From Candidatus Yonathbacteria bacterium CG17_big_fil_post_rev_8_21_14_2_50_43_9 (GTDB lineage: Bacteria; Patescibacteriota; Minisyncoccia; Phycocordibacterales; UBA1550): a stretch of 26,692 nt of DNA. A model generated the notes under the pieces. It saw nothing but the letters and a program-made list of their open reading frames with translations. It did not search any database and was not told the origin of the DNA. Where the stretch lies: assembly GCA_002771015.1 (NCBI GenBank), contig PCUO01000017.1, forward strand, positions 314-27,005, read 5' to 3'. Each line of letters opens with the position of its first letter. Positions within the stretch are counted from its first letter, which is position 1. Positions 7,207 through 13,207 of this stretch are shown piece after piece. The position numbers and the translations under genes were made by a program.

Positions 7207-7780
7207 ACTGATGTGTAATAAATTTCTGAATCAGAATAAATGCTATCATAAAAAGTAACGCCATCAAAGCAAGCTGTCCCACTTTGTGTGTTGTATTGAC
7301 CGCCGCATACCCAAAGAAATACCCGATTTCAAAATACAGAGCGACCCACACGATAGACGCTAGGAATTCTGCTTTAAAAAAAAGTTTGAATGGGATGTGT
7401 AATACTCCCGACATGATCACGGTCGCGCGATTTGCCCCATAAATAAATTTTGAAAAGAATATTGATTTAAATGGGTTCGCGCGGAATTCGGGCAAAAAGA
7501 ATATCATTATCTTTTCTGCTCTCCTTAGTATTCCTTTTGTGAGCCTAGCATCATTAAGTTTCGCGCCGAGATTGTACCACATAACATTTCCCGAAACCAC
7601 ACCAACGAGCGCAACCAAGAGAACATCCTTCCCGTCAAACGCTTCCAAGGACACGAGCATCCCTGCAACTATCAAAAAAACCTCGCCCTCAAGGACCATA
7701 GCTACAAAAAGAATTGCATAACCCCAAAAACGATGGTCATTCACAAACAAAACAAAAAAATCAACGGACTGTTCAAGCAT
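7154..7780 (-). CDS. DedA-family membrane protein
   Basis: A 208-residue integral membrane protein with the DedA (SNARE-associated / VTT) pattern: an early re-entrant segment FVAMVLEGEVFLIVAGML containing the conserved Glu, a glycine-rich helix GVVSGNVMWYNLGAKL, and the SKFIYGANRATVIMSG segment corresponding to the F-x-P-G-x-R motif, here with G-A-N-R. Hydrophobic segments lie near 19-45, 52-70, 137-160 and 166-187; the C-terminal tail is strongly charged (HERKKLEKNN). Family members are implicated in lipid carrier flipping and membrane homeostasis. It begins 2 nt after the upstream gene ends and overlaps the next gene, indicating an operon. Confidence 0.85.
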   Translation of the reverse strand: MLEQSVDFFVLFVNDHRFWGYAILFVAMVLEGEVFLIVAGMLVSLEAFDGKDVLLVALVGVVSGNVMWYNLGAKLNDARLTKGILRRAEKIMIFFLPEFRANPFKSIFFSKFIYGANRATVIMSGVLHIPFKLFFKAEFLASIVWVALYFEIGYFFGYAAVNTTHKVGQLALMALLFMIAFILIQKFITHQYERHERKKLEKNNNTQR

Positions 7781-7782
7781 AA

Positions 7783-8133
7783 TTAATTATCTGACGAAAG
7801 TAATTTATCAACAATAAACACTGTTGCTGAAACAACGAGAGATCCTAGAAGCGCCGGCACAAAACCAGCAACATAGAATCCTTTCACAAATGAACCGACC
7901 CACCAAAATAGTCCAGCGTTCACAACAAAAGAAAAGAGTCCGAGAGTGATGAGCGTAATCGGAAACGCGACAAGCAAAATAATTGGTCGCACTACTGCGT
8001 TTAAAATACCAAAAAAGGCCGCCACGAGCATCGCTGTGCCAAACGCATCAGATGCTATTTCTATTCCCGGCACAAACGAAGGCAATGTGAGTATCACCAA
8101 AGCTACAAGCACCCATGTTGCGATAATCTTCAT
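7783..8133 (-). CDS. YvlD-type small membrane protein (phage-holin family 4)
   Basis: A 116-residue protein with four hydrophobic segments (about 4-22, 32-50, 54-78 and 87-110). Family hallmarks are GILNAVVRPIILLVAFPITLITLG and the following NAGLFWW. This fits the Pfam phage_holin_4_2 / YvlD family, which despite its name is mostly chromosomal and of unknown function. It is the first gene of a tight yvlD-dedA-MYG1 cluster (2-nt gap to dedA). A repeat whose left arm starts inside its first codon occupies the upstream region. Confidence 0.82.
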   Translation of the reverse strand: MKIIATWVLVALVILTLPSFVPGIEIASDAFGTAMLVAAFFGILNAVVRPIILLVAFPITLITLGLFSFVVNAGLFWWVGSFVKGFYVAGFVPALLGSLVVSATVFIVDKLLSSDN

Positions 8134-8254
8134 CCCGTTAGAGATAGGAAATTATTAAAAATTCCCGTATCGTAATTGTATTAAACTGCTAATAATGTAG
8201 CATCATTATATCCCATTAGTGTTAAAAATGTAACTGATTTATCTCTAATGGGAT
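8132..8254. repeat. inverted repeat spanning the gap upstream of yvlD
   Basis: atcccgttagagata (8132-8146) is complementary, with one G-T position, to tatctctaatgggat (8240-8254). A further copy, atcccattag (8209-8218), is perfectly complementary to 8245-8254, so the right arm can choose between two partners. A small hairpin tgcta/tagca (8187-8202) lies between. The repeat reaches from the yvlD start codon to within 4 nt of the dehydrogenase stop codon. Confidence 0.5.
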
Positions 8255-8257
8255 TCA

Positions 8258-9241
8258 TCATATTTTTTGTGCGACTGCGTTCGGAGCTGTGCGACCTTCT
8301 AGAACTTCAATAATGTTTGTCGCTACCATCTCCGCCATCTTTGTGCGCGTTTCTTCTGTTGCGGATGCGAGGTGTGGGTTCACGACTACATTCTCAAGCG
8401 TCAAAAGTTCTTGAGTAACTTTTGGTTCAAATTCAAACACATCAAGACCAGCGCCTCGAATGGTTTTGTTTTTGAGCGCGGACACGAGAGCAACCTCGTC
8501 CACCACTGGCCCGCGCGATGTATTTATGAGGATTGCGCTCTTTTTCATAAGCGCGAGACGCTCTGCGTTTATTAGATGATGTGTCGCTGGAAGAAGCGGA
8601 ACATGAACACTCACCACATCCGCCTCCATTAGAACCTCCTCGTGCTTAGAAAAATAACCAGCGTTGCATGAAGATTTTAGCGCGTCATTTTCCTTCATAT
8701 CACAGTAAATAACCTTCATGCCGAAGCCCTTGTGTAAAATATTTGCCACTTCAAAACCAATGCGTCCTGCACCGATGAGACCGAGAGTTTTCCCTTTTAT
8801 ATCTGTACCGAGAAATAGCATCGGCTCCCAGCCCACAAATTTCCCTTCGCGAATAAATCTATCCCCTTCCGCAATACGAGAAGCAACGGTTAATAGCAAT
8901 GCAACAGTGTGTTCTGCAACTGTGTCAGTGAGCACGTCGGGAGTGTTGGTTACCACCATACCGCGTTCGTGCGCCTTTGTGGTATCAATGTTGTTATATC
9001 CAACAGCGTAATTCGCAATTATTTTTACCGATTCTGGCATTGCAGAAATCATGTCAGCATCAATAGCGTCTGTAAGGAGCGATGCGACGGCGTCATAAGG
9101 CGTTTCCGCGAGTACCTCTTTCAACTCATCACGCGTGAGCACTCCGTCCTTTTCGCTCACAGTCACTTCGTATCCTTGCTCTCTAAGCATCTCCTCCGCG
9201 CGTGACGGAATACGACGCGTCATAAATATCTTTTTTGTCAT
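8258..9241 (-). CDS. D-isomer-specific 2-hydroxyacid dehydrogenase (D-glycerate dehydrogenase / glyoxylate reductase type)
   Basis: A 327-residue NAD(P)-linked dehydrogenase reducing 2-oxoacids such as glyoxylate or hydroxypyruvate. Motifs are ANYAVGYNNID (76-86), the nucleotide-binding G157-A-G-R-I-G162 with an acidic D181 after the second strand (favouring NAD), the catalytic R243 in NTSRGPVVDE, E272 in DVFEFEP, and H290 in NPHLASATEETR. The open frame extends upstream to 9397, but those 52 codons have no family similarity and include the hairpin at 9290-9320. The ATG at 9239-9241 (MTKKIFMTRR) matches the usual start. It ends in TGA followed directly by a second TGA. The precise substrate cannot be read from the sequence. 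Confidence 0.9.
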   Translation of the reverse strand: MTKKIFMTRRIPSRAEEMLREQGYEVTVSEKDGVLTRDELKEVLAETPYDAVASLLTDAIDADMISAMPESVKIIANYAVGYNNIDTTKAHERGMVVTNTPDVLTDTVAEHTVALLLTVASRIAEGDRFIREGKFVGWEPMLFLGTDIKGKTLGLIGAGRIGFEVANILHKGFGMKVIYCDMKENDALKSSCNAGYFSKHEEVLMEADVVSVHVPLLPATHHLINAERLALMKKSAILINTSRGPVVDEVALVSALKNKTIRGAGLDVFEFEPKVTQELLTLENVVVNPHLASATEETRTKMAEMVATNIIEVLEGRTAPNAVAQKI

Positions 9242-9263
9242 ATGTATTAATATTGTACCACAG

Positions 9264-9334
9264 TTGGCAGAATTTAGAATATGGAACCTCGTTACTTGGA
9301 GGCAAGACCTCCAAGTAACGAAATCTCCTGCCAA
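9264..9334. repeat. nested hairpin in a divergent promoter region
   Basis: A perfect 13-bp stem, cgttacttggagg (9290-9302) / cctccaagtaacg (9308-9320), with loop caaga, lies inside an outer 7-bp pair ttggcag (9264-9270) / ctgccaa (9328-9334). It lies between the divergent dehydrogenase and glycosyltransferase genes. It has no T-run, so it is not a typical terminator and could be an operator or repeat unit. Confidence 0.6.
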
Positions 9335-9417
9335 ATCCACAATCGCCATTGCCCGTTTGTGTAAAATATGGTATACAGAATTCACATCAAAGCCCACGAT
9401 TCGAGCTATTTTATAAA

Positions 9418-10659
9418 ATGATTGAGGTATTTTTCGACAGTATTCTTTATGTATTCCTTTTTCTCACACTATACCTTGAGATATTTTTTCTCATCACTTT
9501 TTTTGAGGAGCGCTTGAAACTCGCCGTAAAAAACACGACTGACAAACTTTCGTACTATCCTTCCGTCACTATCATTGTTCCGTGCTGGAACGAGGAAAAA
9601 ACAGTTTCAAAAACAATCCATTCTATTCTTAAACTTAAATATCTAAAAGATAGACTGGAAATTTTTATTGTGGACGACGGTTCAACCGACAATACTTGGA
9701 ATGTTGTTCAAGAATTCGCTAACAATCCTCAGGTAAAACTTTTCAAAAAAGAAAACGGCGGCAAACACACCGCAGTCAACCTTGGCATTGAAAATTCAAA
9801 ATCTGAACTCATCGGATGTCTTGACGCTGACTCATTTGTAGAAAAAGACGCTTTGCACGAAATAGCTACCGCTTTCAACGATGACCCAAAAATGATGGCA
9901 GGGATTCCTACAATCATAATCCACGAACCAAAAACGATTCTCCAAAAAATGCAAAAAACCGAATACCACAACATCGCATTTTTTAAACGCATGCTTTCGC
10001 CTTTAGACGCAATCCACATCACGCCGGGACCGTTTTCTTTTTTCCGGAGAGAAGTTTTTGAAAAAATAGGTCTCTTTAAAAAAGCGCACAATACAGAGGA
10101 CATGGAACTGGCGCTTCGCATGCAGTCAAACCATATGCGAATCAGAAACGTTCATACAGCGCGAGTGTACACAACTGCGCCAGAAAGTCTCTACAAGCTC
10201 TACCGTCAGCGACTTCGTTGGGCATATGGCGGAATGAAAAACACATTGGACTATCGCTTTATGATTTTTCGTCGCGAGTACGGAATCCTTGGTATGATCA
10301 CTCTACCGCTTTCGTTGTTTGCAGTTGTTATCTTTTTGTACAATTTCAGCTTTGTTGTTTTTCACGCAATTAAAGCAATTGCAGAAAAGGCGACAGAAAT
10401 CAGCACTGTTGGTTTTCTTTTTGCTATCCCAACCGCAAGTTCTTTTTTCTTTAACACAGAGTTTATGGTGATACTTTCATACATATTCCTCGGGCTGGGA
10501 TTGGTAATTATGTGGAATGGAGTAAAGTTGGCTGAGGGACGCTTCCGCCCAAGTATGGGCATTCTTTACTTCATCGCGCTTTATGGTATTGTAGCACCAA
10601 TCTGGTTCACGCGCGCCATCGTGGACGTTTTATTCTCACGTGCAACTTCATGGCGTTAA
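9418..10659 (+). CDS. membrane glycosyltransferase family 2 (processive BcsA/HAS/IcaA-like)
   Basis: A 413-residue inverting glycosyltransferase. One hydrophobic helix (about 5-29) precedes the GT-A catalytic domain with IVPCWNEE (53-60), D86-D87-G88, D136-A-D138, T226-E-D228 and the Q264-R-L-R-W268 motif typical of processive synthases. C-terminal hydrophobic segments follow (about 290-318, 332-352, 358-380, 386-408). These features fit synthesis and export of a surface polysaccharide from a nucleotide sugar; the sugar cannot be told. The frame is open back to 9349, but ATG at 9418 starts the first helix and is preferred. After the TAA the same frame stays open for 24 more codons (to 10734). 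Confidence 0.88.
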   Translation: MIEVFFDSILYVFLFLTLYLEIFFLITFFEERLKLAVKNTTDKLSYYPSVTIIVPCWNEEKTVSKTIHSILKLKYLKDRLEIFIVDDGSTDNTWNVVQEFANNPQVKLFKKENGGKHTAVNLGIENSKSELIGCLDADSFVEKDALHEIATAFNDDPKMMAGIPTIIIHEPKTILQKMQKTEYHNIAFFKRMLSPLDAIHITPGPFSFFRREVFEKIGLFKKAHNTEDMELALRMQSNHMRIRNVHTARVYTTAPESLYKLYRQRLRWAYGGMKNTLDYRFMIFRREYGILGMITLPLSLFAVVIFLYNFSFVVFHAIKAIAEKATEISTVGFLFAIPTASSFFFNTEFMVILSYIFLGLGLVIMWNGVKLAEGRFRPSMGILYFIALYGIVAPIWFTRAIVDVLFSRATSWR

Positions 10660-10803
10660 AATATTAGCGACATAGACGAATCACCAGATTCTGAACCAGC
10701 AGGCTTCACGCCTTGGGCAAAGACCCCTGACTAAGACTTAAAGAAGGTTATCTTTTCATTTCCGAGCCGAGAGGCTAATATAAGGTGTATTCCCGCTTTT
10801 ATT

Positions 10804-11523
10804 ATGAAAAACATCCGCGCTCAAATAGAAACTAAAAAATATGTGTTTGCATTTGTTATTACCGCAATCGTGTTTTTTAGCGCGCTTCTAATAAGCAACA
10901 TTTTTTCACGAAACCGCATCGCGGAAGTTAAATCCATAGAAGACAAAATCGCTATGGACATCCTCTCCTCAGAAACACAATTTGCCCTTCTAAAAGAGTC
11001 CTCGTGCAAATCTATAGATCACAGCGGTACAGTCTTTTCTGAAGAACTCGGCATATTGTCGGCAAGGTTGTCATATATGGAGGAAAAGCAGGGCTACAGC
11101 GATGAGGAGGTTATAGATCTTAAAAAATACTATTCGCTTCTTCAAATAAAAGACTACCTCTTAGTGGAGCAAGTCAGGCAGAAATGCGGAGTAAAACCGA
11201 TTACAATTATTTATTTCTATTCAAATCTTGGCGACTGCGAGGACTGCAAGCGCGAGGGATATGTCCTCACTAAACTTCGTGAGGAATTCCCAGAGCTTCG
11301 CATATACTCGTTTGACTACAACATAGACCTTTCTGCTGTAAAAACAATGAGGTCCATCCAAGGCGTGAAAAACAAGCTCCCAGCGCTCGTTATTTGGGAT
11401 GAAAATTATTACGGTTTCAAAACCGCCGAAGACATAGAAAAAATAATTCCACAGCTCAAACACATTCGCTTGGAGCGTGAAAAAGAAGAATCTATAAAAT
11501 CAGCAACGAGTTCAAAAAAATAA
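10804..11523 (+). CDS. membrane-anchored thioredoxin-like protein
   Basis: A 239-residue protein: a basic N terminus, one membrane helix (about 14-33), a helical linker (40-125), then a thioredoxin-fold domain starting ITIIYFYSNLG. The redox pair is C145-E-D-C148. The cis-Pro position is P193 in NKLPALVIW. The tail after 222 is charged (EREKEES, SSKK). An external disulfide or thiol role, or a structural role for partners of the envelope, is plausible. C68 and C128 lie outside the motif. It follows the glycosyltransferase gene at 144 nt on the same strand; a taatat box at about 10778 may be its own promoter. No close family name is recognised. Confidence 0.72.
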   Translation: MKNIRAQIETKKYVFAFVITAIVFFSALLISNIFSRNRIAEVKSIEDKIAMDILSSETQFALLKESSCKSIDHSGTVFSEELGILSARLSYMEEKQGYSDEEVIDLKKYYSLLQIKDYLLVEQVRQKCGVKPITIIYFYSNLGDCEDCKREGYVLTKLREEFPELRIYSFDYNIDLSAVKTMRSIQGVKNKLPALVIWDENYYGFKTAEDIEKIIPQLKHIRLEREKEESIKSATSSKK

Positions 11524-11545
11524 CCGCCATAGAATGGCAGTTATT
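11514..11545 (-). terminator. intrinsic terminator of the TraR/DksA-like gene
   Basis: aataaccgccat (11519-11530) pairs with atggcagttatt (11534-11545) with one mismatch and a 3-nt loop. On the minus strand the stem runs into a T-run (11514-11520). It contains the stop codons of both converging genes, and its polarity supports a real minus-strand transcription unit. Confidence 0.6.
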
Positions 11546-11951
11546 GATTATAGAGAATCTCTATTTCTCCGGTGCAAAAAAATCGCGAAGTTGCACGGGA
11601 ACCAAAGGTAGCAAAGTCATCTAACACATACGGCTCCTTGTGTTTTGTAAGCGGTATAAGGCCGATGCATTTGGTGCACTGAAGCATCGTCTCGCAATCC
11701 ACAAGACGCTAACTGTCGAGAGTAGGATCCGCCTCGCAGTTATCACACTGGAGGATTCCACGTCTTACGACATCCACGATTTCCTGCCTGATTCGCGCCA
11801 CTTTTGTGTCGGACGCAAGGGTCTTGCAGTAATGCACATCAGAATGATCCGCTGATGCATTTCTGTATGCGATTTCTTTATGAAGTTTAATTGCTAAACC
11901 ATTTTTTTCATCGCAAATTAGGCCAACTACATCCATCAGTGAAAGTGGCAA
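11541..11951 (-). pseudogene. TraR/DksA-type C4 zinc-finger protein, interrupted by an in-frame TAG
   Basis: Read through one amber codon (TAG at 11709-11711), the frame gives helical sequence (KLHKEIAYRNASADHSD, VARIRQEIVDVVRRG) followed by Q-C-D-N-C, 19 positions, then C-T-K-C and a 45-residue tail. Directly after the amber codon comes R-L, then eight residues to the third Cys, the same spacing as in the DksA finger (R-R-L, eight residues, C-x-x-C). The amber position therefore probably was Glu (GAG), giving E-R-L. The family binds RNA polymerase through its secondary channel. The start is unclear: TTG at 11951 or ATG at 11936; upstream frames break at a TAG. A terminator follows the final stop codon. 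Pseudogene status and family are both inferences. Confidence 0.5.
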
Positions 11952-12064
11952 TTCGCTTTTTTCTCGTTCTTCTTTGTCCCTGAATGGGAAATTCCGATCT
12001 GGATACTAGCGCCGCGTAGCAAAAATAGCGCCTAAATTCTTGTTTACAAATCCTACATACTAAA

Positions 12065-12079
12065 CTGTTCTTAGAACAG
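12065..12079. repeat. 15-bp dyad (first of a palindrome cluster)
   Basis: ctgttct / agaacag with a single central base. It lies 4 nt from the 54-bp palindrome. Confidence 0.55.
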
Positions 12080-12083
12080 CAAA

Positions 12084-12137
12084 ATTTCCCTATAGCCGTA
12101 TCTGATACTATAGTATCAGATACGGCTATAGGGAAAT
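12084..12137. repeat. 54-bp perfect palindrome
   Basis: The arms 12084-12110 and 12111-12137 are exact reverse complements with no loop; the centre is gatactatagtatc. As DNA it could extrude a cruciform; as RNA it would give a 25-bp stem. Its last seven bases (gggaaat, 12131-12137) are also the first bases of the adjoining hairpin. Confidence 0.8.
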
Positions 12138-12195
12138 ATAAAAAATAAAAAGGTGCCGACAATATGTCGGCACCTTTTTATTTTTTATATTTCCC
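12131..12195. terminator. 30-bp-stem bidirectional terminator after the lysozyme-like gene
   Basis: A perfect 30-bp stem (12131-12160 with 12166-12195) encloses the loop aatat. The GC-rich top is ggtgccgac/gtcggcacc and the lower part is A/T-rich, giving T-runs on both strands. It lies 9 nt after the stop codon of the minus-strand gene at 12205. The extra length beyond a normal terminator, and its shared end with the 54-bp palindrome, are unusual. Confidence 0.85.
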
Positions 12196-12204
12196 ATTCT
12201 ACCA

Positions 12205-12729
12205 CTACGCGCCCTTCTCAATAAGTTCCATAAAAGCGAGAATCTCGCCTGTGTATGTTGGAACAACTGAGTTATTGTAATGATGAAGAATCTCTGTGAT
12301 CGTAGCATTTTTATAATACTGCTCGGTGTTAGGGTTCTTGCCACCAAGGTTCATACCAACAGTCTCAATCGCGGAATCATAGTTCTTGAACTTAATCTTG
12401 CATGAGCCCCAACCAAACGGATTGTTGTAACAATCAAACTTTCCACCTGTAGACTCCTTAATAGCAATTGCCGGGAGCAAACGCCAGTCAAGATTGTTTT
12501 CCTCCGCTACTTTCACAAACTTCGCGCCGTAACCCTCTAGTGGCATTCCGCGCTTTGCAAAATAGGCGTCAACCTTCTTTGCGTGGTCATCATTTACTGG
12601 CGCATAGAACGACTGGGTAATATTTTTTAGCGAAAAATTAGTATTGAATGTCGCTAACGGCGAGCCACTTGTTGCCAAAAATGGCATAAGCACCAAACCG
12701 CGCATAAATTGTATTGTTTGTTTTTTCAT
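12205..12729 (-). CDS. secreted lysozyme-fold / glucosaminidase-like protein
   Basis: A 174-residue protein with a signal-peptide-like start (MKKQTIQFMRGLVLMPFLAT) and a probable cleavage site near residue 25. The mature part contains DWRLLPAIAIKESTGGK, with E92 as the candidate catalytic acid, then NNPFGWGSCKIKF, NYDSAIETVGMNLGG and ITEILHHYNNSVVPTY. This order resembles soluble lytic transglycosylase and endo-N-acetylglucosaminidase domains acting on peptidoglycan. C100 and C110 flank the NNPFGWG motif and could form a disulfide, fitting an exported protein. Large wall hydrolase modules are missing, so it is a minimal domain. It is monocistronic, ending in a strong terminator. Confidence 0.75.
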   Translation of the reverse strand: MKKQTIQFMRGLVLMPFLATSGSPLATFNTNFSLKNITQSFYAPVNDDHAKKVDAYFAKRGMPLEGYGAKFVKVAEENNLDWRLLPAIAIKESTGGKFDCYNNPFGWGSCKIKFKNYDSAIETVGMNLGGKNPNTEQYYKNATITEILHHYNNSVVPTYTGEILAFMELIEKGA

Positions 12730-12767
12730 AAAGTGACGGTATGTGCTCCGTCAACACCATATCTGCG

Positions 12768-12962
12768 ACAGCCTCGGCTGTGTCTACTGAGATTTAGTCG
12801 CAATAAATATACGATTATAATGCTTGCTTGCCTGCTAAAACTGTTACCAATTTTCGCTACAAACCATTCATCTATCGGAGACATATAGTATATGCCTCCT
12901 TGAGCTTCGTAGTTTTCGCTGAAAATTGGTAAGTTTTATCTAGGCACTAAATCTCAGTAGAC
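12768..12962. repeat. long interrupted foldback element
   Basis: The outer pair gtctactgagatttag (12782-12797) / (12947-12962) is a perfect 16-bp inverted repeat. Inside, 12829-12833 pairs with 12942-12946. Next, taaaac and ttaccaatttt (12836-12854, 2-nt bulge) pair with 12922-12938. At the tip ggagacata (12877-12885) pairs with tatgcctcc (12891-12899) with one mismatch and a 5-nt loop. All stems line up on one axis, making a 181-nt rod. A small hairpin acagcc/ggctgt (12768-12781) abuts it. It lies between the secA terminator and the lysozyme-like gene. No transposase or flanking target duplication is seen. It may be a leader RNA of that gene, a MITE-like element, or another palindromic unit. 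Confidence 0.6.
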
Positions 12963-12968
12963 CCTCAC

Positions 12969-12992
12969 AAAAAAGCACCTAAATAAAGGTGC
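12969..12992 (-). terminator. secA terminator
   Basis: gcacct (12975-12980) / aggtgc (12987-12992), loop aaataa, followed on the minus strand by six T (12969-12974). It lies 216 nt after the secA stop codon. Confidence 0.7.
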
Positions 12993-13207
12993 ATTTGAGC
13001 CTGACTGAAGATAAATCAAGTGTATCATATCCAGTCCAAAAAGTCAAGGATTTTTCTTATGTTTTGAGCTGGCCTTGGATGAAAAATTGCTAAAAAAGCC
13101 TTATTTTTCAATGGTTTTTATACAATACGCTTTACGACATGTCAAATCTGTTTTTTCATCATTTTTCTGCTTGCTTTTATAAAACGCTATTATTTGCACA
13201 CCTTATG
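12993..13207. other. noncoding stretch after secA
   Basis: The 3' part of the secA transcript. Apart from an 8-bp AT hairpin tgaaaaat/atttttca (13080-13110), I see no gene, repeat or motif. Confidence 0.5.

Noticed and set aside
8258..9397. 52-residue N-terminal extension of the dehydrogenase
   Set aside because: The extension has no family similarity and runs through a 13-bp hairpin; ATG at 9241 matches the normal start.
9349..9417. TTG start and 23 extra residues for the glycosyltransferase
   Set aside because: The start is rare, the residues are not family-like, and ATG at 9418 directly opens the first membrane helix.
10681..10730. tRNA-like stretch (agattctgaacc)
   Set aside because: No acceptor stem, anticodon arm or CCA-side pairing could be built around it.
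12065..12079. LexA (SOS) box
   Set aside because: The half-sites GTTC...GAAC are in the opposite order to the GAAC...GTTC consensus, and no SOS gene is adjacent.
11908..12162. 84-codon minus-strand ORF with CRICKQEF, zinc-finger-like
   Set aside because: It starts within the 54-bp palindrome and terminator, and its second half is the wrong frame of the DksA-like gene.
12726..12884. 52-codon minus-strand ORF overlapping the lysozyme-like start by ATGA
   Set aside because: It lies mostly inside the foldback element, has no recognisable domain, and its composition changes abruptly; probably chance.
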